Source: Arthrobacter sp. 24S4-2 (lineage in GTDB: Bacteria; Actinomycetota; Actinomycetes; Actinomycetales; Micrococcaceae). From it: a DNA stretch of 64,000 nt. This document shows positions 53,904 through 64,000 of this stretch, piece after piece; position 1 is the first letter of the stretch; every line of letters begins with the position of its first letter. The position numbers were made by a program, and so were the translations under genes. Below the pieces are notes generated by a model, which saw only the letters and a program-made list of their open reading frames with translations, had not been told where the DNA came from and did not search any database. Location of the stretch: positions 2,790,001 to 2,854,000 of the forward strand of contig NZ_CP040018.1 of the NCBI RefSeq assembly GCF_005280255.1, written 5' to 3'.

Positions 53904-56435
53904 TCAGAACAGGGTGTCTCGGACCCTCAGTGGCCGGTATCCGGTGGGTCCGAGTTGAGCGAGTTCGCCGTCGATGTCGACTTCGATGGAGCCGAAGAAG
54001 TTGATGTTCTCGCTGTGTGCCGGGGAGATGTGGGCCAGGACCTCGTCATCGACGCGTCTCCCGGATCGACGCATCGATTCCACGGCGAGTCCGTAGTATT
54101 CGGTTGTCCACGCCACCACGGAGTTGGTCATGAGTGTGAGGCACCATGCCTGTTCGGTTTGTTGTTCCAGGTGCCGGCCCCGGATGACGCCTTCGTGGGC
54201 GTAGAGCAGATCCCGTTTCAGGGCGTGCAGCGACTCGCCTTTGTTCAGCTGGCGTGAGATTCTACGCCGGTACACAGGATCGCTAAGGTATCTGGCGGCG
54301 TAGATGGTCCTGCGCAGGGACCCGTATTCCTTCAGGGCCGCGGCGAGGCTGTTTTGTCGGGTGGATGCCGAGAGCTTGCCAGCCAGCAGCGACGCGGTAG
54401 CATGCCCGAATTTCAGTGATCCGGCCACACGCAGCAAATCGTCGTAGTGTTCGGCGATCAAATCGGTGTTCAGCTTCCGTGTCAGTAAAGGTCCAGCGTT
54501 TGGGTGGTCGGCTTGGACCTGCGCGCGGGACCCGATCCGGCTCAGTGTGATCTTGCCCAGGTCCCGGATACGCGGTGAAAGCTGCAAGCCCAGCAGATCG
54601 AACAAGGCGAAGTTCACCAGGGTCACTCCGTGGGTGTCGGTTGCATGTTCGGTGATGGGAATATCCGTTGCGTTCCCGAGGATCTCATCGAGAACGTAGT
54701 GGGCCTCGCGCTTGGTCGCGACGATGATCTTCGTGCCGTAAGTGGCGTGTTGATCAGTCACGTGCGTGTATGTCGAGAGGCCTTCATTAGCGAAGTACCG
54801 GCTCATTGCCCTGGCCGTGATGGACTTCCCCCGTGTCGGGAATCGCTGACCGTCGGACGAGGACAGGGTGCCTGTGCCGAATACCGGGGTCAGCGGCAGT
54901 TTCTGGTGATAGGTGATCAGGGCCAGATTCGCTGCCCGCAGGGTTTCTTCGCGGACATACCACTCCGCCGTCCACGCCAGCACATCGTAAGAGATTCCGC
55001 AGGCATCGGCCATCCTCGTCAGGCCAAGGTTCGTTGAGTGCGCCAGGAGCACCGCGATCAGATTCCGTTTCAGCCCCGGGCTGCGCGCCTGTTTGCCCCC
55101 TGCATGGGTGAAACAGCCCAGGAAGCCCGTGCGTTTGTCCAGCTCGATCAGTAGAGACACGATCGGCGCGAAAGGCAGCATCTCGGTCAGTTCTTCCTTG
55201 AGCGCCACGGCTTCGGCCGGCACGTCTTCCGCTGTCAGCGGCGAGATCACCAGGTCACCGTTCTCGTCCAGACGCACCGGTCCGTCCCCGCGGGCGAGAA
55301 CTTCCTCCAGGCCATCGAGTGCTTCGTTAAGTTCCTCCTGCATCGCGGCCAGTGCACGTTCCGGGTCCGCTGGCTTAGCGACCAGCTGACAGAACTCCTC
55401 GCGCTGCACGCCCCACTTTTCCGGGGTGAGCAAGTACAGGGCGGGGTCGGAGTAGCGGCGCGAGCCCGGTACGAACACGTCGCCTGTGCGCAGCCCGTCA
55501 CGCAACGCCAACAACGTGCACAGCTCCCAGTAATGCCGGTACGCGACCGTGTTTCCGGACTCCGCCGCATCCTGCAGATACCCGGACCACCGAGCCGGGA
55601 CGAACCCAACCGGCGCGTCCGCAGGGACCCTGCGGGTACCCGTGGCGTTCAAATCCCGAAGAATCCCAATCGCGTCCAGGAGCTCACTTGCAGCCGTGCC
55701 ACCGGAGAACGACACTGCGGCGAGGAACTGCGGGGTGAACTGCCTCAAATACCCGTACGAACCATCCAAAGCCGCGAGATGCCCATGATCACGTGGCAAA
55801 GGAGGCAACGCGACCGACTGCGCCGAACGCAGCCGCTCCCACCCAATCCGCTCACCGCGGATCAAGCCGCCAATCTGTTCGTCGTCCAGCTCCATGTCAC
55901 AGATGATGGCCAGCAAGTCATCCAGCAACGCTTGCCGCCCCTCACCGGCCTTGGCCCGTTGAGCCAATACGTCGTGCATTTTGCTCGCGGCTTTGCTTTC
56001 CCGGCCAGAGATGGTCTGATCAAAAAGTTGCACGACCTCGTCGAGAACCTCCGTCCCCGACTGGGCCAACAGTGTCAACAGAATCGGGTAGCGGCGCTCC
56101 GGCTCACGGCGTTCCAGCGCCTGTGCGCTCGACCGGCGCCCTACACTCGCCAAGAACCTGCGCCGTTCAGCGGGGAGCGCCGACAAGTCCAGGGCCTCCA
56201 CTCCTAAACATCGCAGGAAATCCAGCTTCGAGATTTCGGTTTTCACCGCCGCCGAGGAGGCTTCGACAGGTCCCGTGGAGAGCCACCGCAGCCGGTTCAT
56301 TCCGATCTTGGCATCCGTGACAAGCAACGCATCCAGATCCACCCGCCGAGCGTCCGTTAGCTCATGAGCAAGCCGATCAAAAGTCTCTCTCTGAGCTTCG
56401 GCACGAGCATGAGCAACCCGTTCCACCACGGTCAC
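53904..56435 (-). CDS. tnpA: Tn3-family transposase, C-terminal main part
   Basis: 843 residues covering the DDE transposase of Tn3-type elements: ARWSGYLQDAAESGNTVAYR, TYTHVTDQHATYGTKIIVAT (first Asp), TDTHGVTLVNFALFDLLGL (second Asp) and QTEQAWCLTLMTNSVVAWTT with Glu near WTTEYY. The N-terminal DUF4158 part is a separate frame overlapping at a GTGA (56435-56432). One extra C in the run near 56437 would join them into a normal protein of about 1000 residues (RVIRPG into VTVVERVAHARAEAQ). No resolvase gene, and no pair of 38-bp ends I could match. Confidence 0.9.
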   Translation of the reverse strand: MTVVERVAHARAEAQRETFDRLAHELTDARRVDLDALLVTDAKIGMNRLRWLSTGPVEASSAAVKTEISKLDFLRCLGVEALDLSALPAERRRFLASVGRRSSAQALERREPERRYPILLTLLAQSGTEVLDEVVQLFDQTISGRESKAASKMHDVLAQRAKAGEGRQALLDDLLAIICDMELDDEQIGGLIRGERIGWERLRSAQSVALPPLPRDHGHLAALDGSYGYLRQFTPQFLAAVSFSGGTAASELLDAIGILRDLNATGTRRVPADAPVGFVPARWSGYLQDAAESGNTVAYRHYWELCTLLALRDGLRTGDVFVPGSRRYSDPALYLLTPEKWGVQREEFCQLVAKPADPERALAAMQEELNEALDGLEEVLARGDGPVRLDENGDLVISPLTAEDVPAEAVALKEELTEMLPFAPIVSLLIELDKRTGFLGCFTHAGGKQARSPGLKRNLIAVLLAHSTNLGLTRMADACGISYDVLAWTAEWYVREETLRAANLALITYHQKLPLTPVFGTGTLSSSDGQRFPTRGKSITARAMSRYFANEGLSTYTHVTDQHATYGTKIIVATKREAHYVLDEILGNATDIPITEHATDTHGVTLVNFALFDLLGLQLSPRIRDLGKITLSRIGSRAQVQADHPNAGPLLTRKLNTDLIAEHYDDLLRVAGSLKFGHATASLLAGKLSASTRQNSLAAALKEYGSLRRTIYAARYLSDPVYRRRISRQLNKGESLHALKRDLLYAHEGVIRGRHLEQQTEQAWCLTLMTNSVVAWTTEYYGLAVESMRRSGRRVDDEVLAHISPAHSENINFFGSIEVDIDGELAQLGPTGYRPLRVRDTLF

Positions 56436-56917
56436 CGGCCCGGGCGGATAACCCGCGCCGTGACTAAATACTCACACGCCATGCGGAACAATAGCGTCGG
56501 CGAATCGTGCTCCATCGCACGAGCCAGCAAGAACTCGTCCAGCTCCTTGAATTCCATCGTTGCCGGTACCCGCCAACCCAGATATTTTGAGACCAAACGC
56601 AAATGATCAGTGCGGGTCTTCGCCCGTCGTCCGTACATACGCAACACGCTTGGCTCGACGCCGAGCTGGTCTGCTAGGCGTTGCACCGCCACCTTCGGCG
56701 CCGACGACACGTCGGCCGGGACGAACCCAATCCAAGGCAACGCACATAGCGTAACCGCCACTCCGAGCCTGTCCGCAGGGCCTCGACCTCGACCAGGATC
56801 AACAAACGCAAGATCCGATGCTGAAAGAGTGAAGAACCGAAACAGCTCATCCCTGCTGATTTCAGGGAACCGCCGCAGCCCCTCCAGCTCCTGCTCAGTA
56901 AACACTTGCGTAGCCAC
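56432..56917 (-). CDS. tnpA: Tn3-family transposase, N-terminal DUF4158 part
   Basis: 161 residues: TEQELEGLRRFPEISRDELF, RFFTLSASDLAFVDPGRGRG, QLGVEPSVLRMYGRRAKTRT and FLLARAMEHDSPTLLFRMAC, the end-recognition domain that normally opens Tn3 TnpA. It stops in a GTGA overlap with the main part. A one-base homopolymer loss is the simplest explanation; translational coupling of two subunits is the alternative. Confidence 0.88.
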   Translation of the reverse strand: MATQVFTEQELEGLRRFPEISRDELFRFFTLSASDLAFVDPGRGRGPADRLGVAVTLCALPWIGFVPADVSSAPKVAVQRLADQLGVEPSVLRMYGRRAKTRTDHLRLVSKYLGWRVPATMEFKELDEFLLARAMEHDSPTLLFRMACEYLVTARVIRPGR

Positions 56918-57079
56918 AACGAACCTTCCAGAGAGCGCACGGAACCCGCTCTCGGAAGTCTACCCAGCCATATCCGCCCGATTTCCGGCGAATACTACCG
57001 GGACCCCGAGGGGGACGGAACCGAAGAAAGCCCCGGAGGGTTGGTTCCCTGACGTACGGACTCAGCGAGCTTAGAAGCA

Positions 57080-57109
57080 GTGAGGGCCCCTTTCCAAAGG
57101 GGCCCTCAC
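57080..57109 (-). terminator. strong terminator after RHS-immunity operon
   Basis: GTGAGGGCCCCTTT (57080-57093) and AAAGGGGCCCTCAC (57096-57109) form a perfect 14-bp stem with a 2-nt CC centre. It lies 79 bp beyond the immunity-gene stop, between it and the transposase gene. Confidence 0.8.
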
Positions 57110-57187
57110 CTGCTCAAACTCTCACTGGCTTTCCATCTGCACTATGCTTTCGCGATGGCGCCCGTCTCTTGATTTAGGCGAGAGTAA

Positions 57188-57694
57188 TCAGGCCGGTGAT
57201 ACGCCGCTTTCCCAGTACTTGTCGCCTAGTGACTCTCGATATCGGAGTAGAAAGGCAGCCAAAGTCGGTGCAGCTCGATACCAGTCACCACGAACGTCCA
57301 GGGGAAGGACAACGAGCACCCCCGTCCCATCCTCAGCAACAACCAAGAGTTCGAGATCGCCTAAGAACTCGCCGATGACGATGTCTCCCGGTGCCGCATC
57401 ATCCGGTCGCGCCGAGCGAAACTCAGCTGTCCGAGTCACCGCATCCTCGGGGGACAGCAGGACCAAGCCCCACTGTCCATAGTCGACATCCTCGAACAGG
57501 CGGGAGTTTCGGCTCGTTGACCAGAGGAGACGTAGCTCATCCGGCACCCCACCCGTCCAGCATGCATCAACTTCCGCCACCGAGGCCGGCGCGGACAGTG
57601 AGCAGCCCAACTTGAAAGGGTTGTCGCCTAGTCCGTCCCTCGGCTCCTCGAACTCCCGGAACGATTCAAGAACTTCTGCAACGTCAGCCACCAT
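57188..57694 (-). CDS. SMI1/KNR4 (SUKH) family immunity protein
   Basis: 168 residues from ATG 57694. SUKH pattern: NPFKLGCSLSAPASVAEVDA, CWTGGVPDELRLLWSTSRNS, RLFEDVDYGQWGLVLLSPED, APGDIVIGEFLGDLELLVVA, TLAAFLLRYRESLGDKYWES. SUKH proteins bind and block nuclease toxins. The start overlaps the last codons of the RHS toxin by 11 bp (GGTTATGGTGGCTGA), so immunity is made as soon as the toxin is. Longer frames to 57997 run through the toxin region and are not the gene. Confidence 0.9.
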   Translation of the reverse strand: MVADVAEVLESFREFEEPRDGLGDNPFKLGCSLSAPASVAEVDACWTGGVPDELRLLWSTSRNSRLFEDVDYGQWGLVLLSPEDAVTRTAEFRSARPDDAAPGDIVIGEFLGDLELLVVAEDGTGVLVVLPLDVRGDWYRAAPTLAAFLLRYRESLGDKYWESGVSPA

Positions 57695-60600
57695 AACCGG
57701 ACCACCAAGGATTGAATTGTTGTTGATGTACATCCCGCAACACGGGTACCAGATTATCGAAATTGTTTGTGCCACCGTACTCACGTGGCTGAATGTGATG
57801 GATGTCATACTTCGCCCAACCGCCCTCTGGCGTAGCGAACCCTCGGTCGTACCAATTTCTAATGTAAGCACCCCGTTCCTTTGCACCCCACGGAACCCTC
57901 TGGGATACGGGCACCTTGGACAGACCTGACCCCGGGAATAGGATCGCCTCCCCCGTACGCGGATCAACGACCTTAGGGTACGTGCGGCCAACGCCATTCA
58001 GCAATGAGGCTTCCCCGACGGCGCCTATCCCTTTGCCTGCGCCGCCCGGGAAGAACACTCCGGCAAGCGCGGCGATGTTATCCCAACGGCTGGCGCCTTC
58101 GCGGGGCGGGCCCCCGTTCATCGCGTCTATCGTTTCCTCGAGGCTCCATAGACCCTTTTTGCTGCCTGAGGCCTCTGTGGACGACACCGGCGAGGCTGGG
58201 GCCGTTCTGGGTCGATCCCGTGAGGGAGCCAACATTCTTTGGAAGAAGGACGGCGGGGTGTAGGCCGGCGGGGTGTAGTAGCCGGGCGCCCAGGGGCCAG
58301 CTGGAATGTACGGCGCGGCGACACCGACGTTGGCGTCGGCTCCGTGCCAGGAACTGGAATCGTCGGTGACCTGCGGTTTCATGATCATCAGGCCGGACGG
58401 GTCGGAGTTGTTGATGGCGTCGGCTTCGCCGTAGACGTAGGGGGAGAAGTTCTTTGCCTCGTTCCGCTTCAGGATCGGGTCCGGGCTTGTGAATGCTCCG
58501 GTGACGGGGTCGAGGTCGCGGGCACCGAGGTGGGTGAGGGTGCTGATGGTGTCTGCGAGTCCGCCGATGTAGCCGTTGGGTGCGCCGTATCCGGCAGGGT
58601 TGGCCGCGTTGGACCCCACCCCAGTGGTGGCCGCGGGGGCGGTGGTGTAGGTGCCGGAGCCCGCTGCGGTCTGGGCCGGGCCGCGGGCCAGGCCCATGGG
58701 GTCGGTGTAGCGGGTTTGGGCCGTGACCGGTGTTGTCACGCTGCTGGGCTGGACGATCGTCTGGGCGGTGTCGACACCATCGCTGAGGATGAAGGCGAGC
58801 TTGACCGCACCGGCAGCGGCGGTGCGTTGGGCCACGGTTTTGCCCGCGAAGGTGTAGGTCTTGGTGGCGGTTTGGACCCCTGCCGGGGTGGAGTGGGCCG
58901 TGACCGGGCCGATGGTGACGGTGGTGCCGGTGCCGTCGGTGATGCCGACAAGGTTCCCGCCGGCGTCGTAATACCGGGTCCCGATACTGCCTGCGGTCCC
59001 GGCCACGGGGGCCGGCGGCGTGCCGGCTGCCGCGGAAGGGTTCGGATTCACCGGGAGGGTGGAGGTGCCGGTGGTGGTGGCGAGTTTCCCGTCCGGGGTG
59101 TAGGTCAGGGTTTCCCCGGCACGGCCGGTCATCCGCCCGGCGGCATCCCAGGTGAAGGAGTTGGTGGTGGGTGCCCCGGTGGCGGGGGTGCTGGTCAGGG
59201 ACTGGAGCCGGTGCGGGCCGGGCTGGCCGGCTGCGGGGTAGGTGTAGTTTTCGGTGGTGGCGAGGTTCCCGGTGGCGTCGAATCGTTTGACTGTGGATCG
59301 GTCCCCGGCGGGGGTGTAGGTGTAGGTCTGGGCGTAGGGTGCGGGGCCGCCGAGCCCGGTGACCGACGTCGAGTCCGGGGTGGGGGCGGTGTTGCAGTTC
59401 TTCGCCGCCGCGGTCCAGACCGCGGCGAGCCGGTTGGCGTAGTCGTAGGTGTAGCACTGGTAGTCATCCGGCGCCCCGGGCCGGGACGGGTAGGAGAGTT
59501 CCCGGGCGCTGAGTTTCCCGGAGGGGGTGTAGCTGTAGTTGGTGGTTCCCAGGTCCGCGGTGACGCCTTTGGCAAGGTTGCTTGCGGACTGGTTGGCCAG
59601 GCGCCCGGTGGTCGCGTCCCAGTTGAAGTAGATCTGGTTTGTTCCGGTGGTGTCGGCCGTGGTGCTGCCGGCATTGGGATCGAACTGCTGGTAGGTGGCG
59701 ATCTGGTTCAGGTGGCTGTATTGGGTCGAGCCGGCGAGAACGTCCGAGCCGGCGTCGGTGAGGGCGGAGGGGTTTTCGAAGGAGTCGTAGTAGGAGTAGA
59801 CGGTTTCGGCGGCGAGCCCGCCGATGGCGGGGCTCGCCTCGGTGCGGACGTTGCCGGTTTTCGTGTAGCCCCGGGTTGTGGTGTAGTTCCCGGCGTACCC
59901 GGTCAGCCCTGCGGGCAGGGTCACGGTGGTGGTTTTGGGCAGGTAGGCGGGGTTGTAGCCGGATACGGCCGTGGTGACGGGCTGGTCGTAGTTGGGGCCG
60001 TTGTACCGGGTCGCGGTGCTGAGCTGGCCCTTCTTCTCCCCATCGAAGGTGCTCGTGGCCAGGGTGTGGGCGGTGCCGCCCTGCGGAGTGACGCTGGTGC
60101 TGACCGCCCGGTCCAGGGTGTCGTAGCTGTAGCTGGTCAGGGTCCCGGCGGCGTCGGTTGTGGTGCCGACGCGCCCGGAGGGGTCGTAGCTGGTGCTCAC
60201 GGTGCCGGTGTCAGGGTCCGTGGCCGATATTTGCCGTCCGGCGGCGTCCAGGGTCCAGGACCATTGGTTGCCGGCGGTGTCTTTCATGGTGGCCATCCGG
60301 CCCAGGGCGTCATAGCTGTAGCTGGTGGTGTCCGGGGTGCCGGTGGGGGTGGTGCCGTGGTAGATCAGCCGGGAGACGATGTTGCCTTCGGTGTTGACGA
60401 TGGTGCTGGCCGCCGATTCGTTCCCGGGACCGGTGGTTGTGGTGGTGTCGGCACCGGTGTAGCTGATGTTGGTGGCCCAGAGCACCTGGTTGTCGTTGGC
60501 CAGGGCCGTCGCGGTGGCCAGGCGGCCGGCGCCGTCGTAGTCGTACTGGTCCGAGGATGGCACGGCCACGGTGGGGATCATGAGGGTGGAGCCGGGGTTG

Positions 60601-63600
60601 GCGGCGTAGTAGTAGTCGTTGTTGACGAGGCGTTTGGCGCCGGTGGTGTTGTAGAAGGTGTCGGTGGCGATCGTGCCCCCGCCCGGTGAGGGTTTCTGGG
60701 TTTGGCGGACCCGTCCGAGGCCGTCGTAGATGTCGTAGCTGATCATGGCTTCACTGTTGCCGTTGATGTTGGTGTGCATGATCGATGAGGGTGCGGTCTG
60801 GGAGATGGTGTATGCGGTTGCCTGGGTCGGGGCGGGGTTGAGGGCCTGCGGGCGCATGGGGTCCCAGACGCCGGTGACCCGCCCGGAGGCGTCGTACTGG
60901 TAGCTGGTGACGTTCCCGTTCTCATCCGTGCTGGAGCTCTTGTTGCCCCGGATGGCATCGAACGCGGTGGTGGTGGTCCAGCCCTTCGGGTTGGTGGTGG
61001 TCACCGTGGTGGGCAGCCCGGTAGCCGGGGTGTAGGCGGTGGAGGTGGTCCGGGCGGTGCTGTCGGTGGAGGACACGGCCCGGCCCAGCCCGTCGTAGGC
61101 CATGGTGGGTCCGGTTTTCCAGGTCGTGACGGTCGTGCCGGTGACGGCGGTGGCGGTGTCCGTGCGTGCCGGGTTGCCCCGGGTCGGGGCCTGGTAGCCG
61201 GGTGCTCCGGGGGTCGCGGCCGTGGAGGCATCGTAGAGGGTGGCTCCGGCGGTGAGGATGTTCCCGGCCGGTGCCCCGTTCCCGGTGCAGGGCCCGGCGT
61301 AGGTGCTGGTCGTTGCCGGCAGGGCCAGAAGATTCGCCCCTGGGTTGTCCGCGAATGCTGTGATGGTGCAGCTGCCCGGCGAGCCACCGGTCTCTCCGGA
61401 ATCGGACACGGCTGTGTTCCGGCCCAGGGCATCGAAGGTATTGGTGGTTGTGGTGGTGCGCTTTCCCGTCCCGGTGCTGCTGGCAATGATCTTCTTGACC
61501 GTCCCGGTGCCGGTGTGGCGTGCCTGCGCGGCACCGGTCCCGGCAGCCCCCGTCGCGGTCGGTGACGACGCCCAGGGGTGTTGATGCTGGTGCTTAGCTG
61601 CGCGCCGGCCTCGCCCAGGAATTTCTGGGTTTCGACCGCGGACCCTGCAAGCCAGGGGGAATCGGTGATGGTCGTGCCGTCGGAGGCGGTCACGGACGCG
61701 GCGACGGTCCCGCCGCTGCCGTTCGACGGGGTTCCGTCCAGGCCGCGCAGGTAGGTGGTGATGCTGGAGGGGTTCTGCCCGGCGACGGCGGCGTTGCCGG
61801 TGATGGTTTTGACCTTGCCCCATCCGGCGAGCACGGACCAGCTCAGCTGGGAGCCGCCGGTACCGGCCACGTACTTGGGTCCGGCGTATTTCCAGGCAGG
61901 TGTGCCCTGGTATTCGTACCGGGTGAGCATGTCCAGGCTGCCGGTGGCGCCCGGTCCGGCGTTGGTGGCCACGGAGGCGACGGGGTAGATGTGGAAGTAG
62001 TCCATCCGGGCCGGTTGGGCGATCGGTGTGGTCGGGGTCCACCACTGCGGGAAGCAGCGCTTCGTGTTCGTCTCAGGAGCGGCGGGAAGGTTGGTCGGGG
62101 TGCATTCGGCGCCCTGGTACGTGACGGCGATCGAGGCCCCGGTGACGGTCTTGATCGAGGAGATCCGGTACCGGTCAAGGGGTGCGAGGCCGTCAACGAC
62201 CCAGACCCGGTTCTGCAGGGTCTGGCCGGAGAAGATCACCCCCGGGTCCGAGATCGCCCCGCCGGTGCCGGTGGCCGTGTTGGCTCCTTGGTGGTCCACG
62301 GATCCCAGCCACAACGCCGGTTTCGTTCCGTCTCCGGGATCCGGCATGGAGTGGTGCAGGTTCCAGACGTCCACATTCTGGTAGGCGGTGGGGCTGGTCG
62401 CGGTGCGGGTGGTGACGGTCAGCAGGCGCTGGTCCGTGTAGAAGGTGGGTGAGTAGACCGTGCACGCACCGGTCGGCGCGCAGGCGAAGGTGGTGGGAAC
62501 GTCGTTGCCCTTGCTGCAGTCCACCCCGGTGCAGCGGGGCGTGTAGGCCAGCTCGATGCGCAGCGGGGAGGGGCTGTCCAGTTCGGTGCCGGCGCGCATG
62601 CCGTAATCCACCCGGGTCAGGCGGCTGGAACGCACATAGCTGAGCCGGGCACCTGTCCCGGCCTGGGCGGTGTAGTTGTTGGTGTCCTGGGTGTAGTAGA
62701 AGGCCTGGGAGTTGCCTTGGACGTCGAGGACGTAGTCCAGGTTCCAGGCGTAGGCCTGCTGGCACAAGGACGCGGCGAAACTCCCGGCAGCACAGGGCTG
62801 GGACGGGCCCGCCGCCCCGACCGGGACCGTATCGGCAGAGTTCGTGGAAGCCTTCCCGGCGGCCCAGCCGGGCAGATGGTTCCGGCCGAAGAAATACTGC
62901 GTCCCGGAAGTATCCGTCAGTTTCCAGTAACCACCGTCAAAGGTGCCGTTTGACCCGGCAGCGCTCAGGTATTCGATGCGGGTGTTGTCATCGTTCTGCA
63001 GCCGGTACGTGCCGGTGGCGGCGTCCTTGATGACCTGGCCTGAACGTCCACCGAAAGAGATGCTGAACTGCTGCCCGCCGGTGGCCCCGCACAGATCGTA
63101 GGACCCGGACACGCCCTGGTCCACGCACGGGGCGAATTTCTGCCGGATGGACCCGACCCCGGCCAGGGACCAGCCGTCACCGACGGCGGAGGCCTGGTTG
63201 TTCGTCGAACTGGTCAGCCCGTCGACCGTGGAGGAGTCATAGGCCAGGGCCAGTGAGGGGCCGGCCCCGCAGGGGCGCTCCGGGCGCTGAAGGGGTAACT
63301 CCACGTGAAGCCACCGGTCTGACCCTTGACCCCCCATGTCCCGGAGGACGCCCCGGGCAGTCCGGTGAAGTCCCCGGAGCCCTTGTCGTTGCCCTGGACC
63401 GGCGCCGCCAACGGCGCCCTGCCCGTGAAGCTGGCGGCCTTGACGCCTAGCCCGGTCCCGGTCCCGTTTGCCTGTGCGGGGGTGCCGGTGACCGTCGCGG
63501 GGCCAGTGCCGGTCACGGCCCCGTGAACGGATGCAGGATTGGCCCCGTCCAGGAAGGGTCGCCCACTCGCCGGATCTTGGGCTGTTGCGGTCCAGGGGTT

Positions 63601-63759
63601 GACCTGGACCGCCGTGACGGGCTCGGGCAAGTGGGGTGTCCATCCACTTGAATGGTCGACGGTGATTACGAACAATCCTGCGGTTGCGGTGACGACCGCG
63701 GCCGCAACGGTCAGGACCGTCGCCCGAAGGGAGTTCGTGCGCGGGAAGGCCGTGTTCAT
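57684..63759 (-). pseudogene. RHS-repeat polymorphic toxin with C-terminal HNH nuclease, two frameshifts
   Basis: About 2025 codons in three frames. It starts at ATG 63759 with a membrane anchor/signal (LRATVLTVAAAVVTATAGLF), passes a first shift near 63257-63266, reads the N-terminal region (SLALAYDSSTVDGLTSSTNN, QKFAPCVDQGVSGSYDLCGA), and shifts again at the G run 61575-61578. The YD-repeat shell follows (many YDxxGR units, for example VTSYQYDASGRVTGVWDP), closing with the RHS core end ARDLDPVTGAFTSPDPI ... YGEADAINNSDPSGL. The variable tip ends in an HNH motif, YDIHHIQPREYGGTNNFDNL, with VHQQQFNPWW. Both shifts are one-base changes in G/C runs, so the gene may be intact. It is coupled by ATGA to the partial gene upstream and overlaps its immunity gene. 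Confidence 0.88.
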
Positions 63760-64000
63760 TTCAGGACCCCTTCAGTGCTGCTGCCGAAATTGTTCTGCGC
63801 GTTGTGGAATTGCTGGGGTGTGAGGACGCCTTGGGCCATGACGGGTCCCAGAATGCGGCCCGTGAATCCGCCGCCGAGCTGCACCGGCTGGGTGCCCGAG
63901 GACCCAAGATGATTCGGGGTGGTGGTGGCAGTCGTCCACGTGTCGGTCAGCCCGCTGCTGGTCACGTTAATCCGCAGCTGCTGGTTGTTCTTGTCGTAGA
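63756..64000 (-). CDS. partial gene upstream of RHS toxin (C-terminus only)
   Basis: The frame is open to the window edge, so only the last 80 or so codons are visible: NNQQLRINVTSSGLTDTWTT, PVQLGGGFTGRILGPVMAQG, VLTPQQFHNAQNNFGSSTEG. Beta-rich and Ser/Thr/Gly-rich, it resembles the end of a LamG-type surface protein often encoded in front of actinobacterial RHS toxins; this is inference from the tail and context. The stop overlaps the RHS start as ATGA, so both are one operon. Confidence 0.6.
   Translation of the reverse strand, partial: YDKNNQQLRINVTSSGLTDTWTTATTTPNHLGSSGTQPVQLGGGFTGRILGPVMAQGVLTPQQFHNAQNNFGSSTEGVLK

Noticed and set aside
53800..57080. 38-bp terminal inverted repeats of the Tn3 element
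   Set aside because: A 38-bp CCCCT...ATAAG segment near 53840-53877 looked promising, but no matching inverse copy was found near 56.9-57.1 kb.
58078..59457. 459-codon minus-strand frame, His/Arg/Pro-rich
   Set aside because: Out-of-frame reading of the RHS shell; the in-frame YD repeats are the real coding frame.
58239..60689. 816-codon plus-strand frame, Gly/Val-rich
   Set aside because: Antisense to the repetitive RHS gene, where long mirror frames are expected from biased codons.

Overview
The window is high-GC DNA with GTG/TTG starts, ATGA-coupled operons and many actinobacterial families. It most resembles a Micrococcaceae genome of the Arthrobacter/Pseudarthrobacter type; this is inferred from gene content, with no rRNA or marker search. 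It reads as an accessory region, with remnants and mobile DNA between functional operons. No tRNA, rRNA or CRISPR array was recognised.

Layout. 0-4.4 kb: the 3' part of an LCP cell-envelope gene, two copies of a small membrane-protein gene (one frameshifted, one coupled to a PadR regulator) and a P-loop kinase-like gene. 4.4-7.9 kb: a nested insertion, in which a complete IS1595-family element with an 8-bp target duplication sits inside an IS110-family transposase gene; next to it are a 30-bp palindrome and a damaged tyrosine recombinase. 8-16 kb: a LysR-controlled catabolic-looking cluster (HalD/BesD-fold Fe/2OG oxygenase, MFS transporter, GlcG/HbpS protein, aromatic amino-acid lyase homologue without the MIO Ala-Ser-Gly triad) with hexulose-phosphate synthase-like and gnd remnants, ending in an IclR regulator. 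16.6-27 kb: an NCS1 permease-DUF917-hydantoinase/oxoprolinase operon under a divergent TetR gene, followed by a small protein gene and pepA, then a second decayed DUF917/hydantoinase copy fused to a ParB-like fragment. 27-28 kb: a 5'-truncated IS30 transposase. 28-32 kb: two secreted phosphoesterases. 32-40.5 kb: a two-component system divergent from an FtsX permease/ABC ATPase, DUF2871, an MFS exporter and an ABC1-kinase gene. 41-45 kb: a second IS110 gene and a three-gene recombinase module (tyrosine recombinase, XRE protein, Zn-finger recombinase-like protein). 45-53 kb: small regulator/enzyme pairs (HxlR-hydrolase, MarR-quinone reductase, MarR-membrane protein-multicopper oxidase), APH, YunG and a methyltransferase, with a short repeat GTCCGGTWAAGGATC at or after several gene ends. 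53-64 kb: an Imm5-like gene, a Tn3-family transposase, and an RHS polymorphic toxin with a C-terminal HNH nuclease and an overlapping SMI1/KNR4 immunity gene, on the minus strand.

How the genes work together. Several regulators face their targets across clear palindromes (TetR, HxlR, both MarR, the LuxR-type response regulator), so much of the region looks like self-contained, locally regulated modules. At least ten genes carry single-base frameshifts, nearly all in short G/C runs. Either the region is decaying or the assembly has residual homopolymer errors; where similarity continues across a shift, I give the span of the whole gene.
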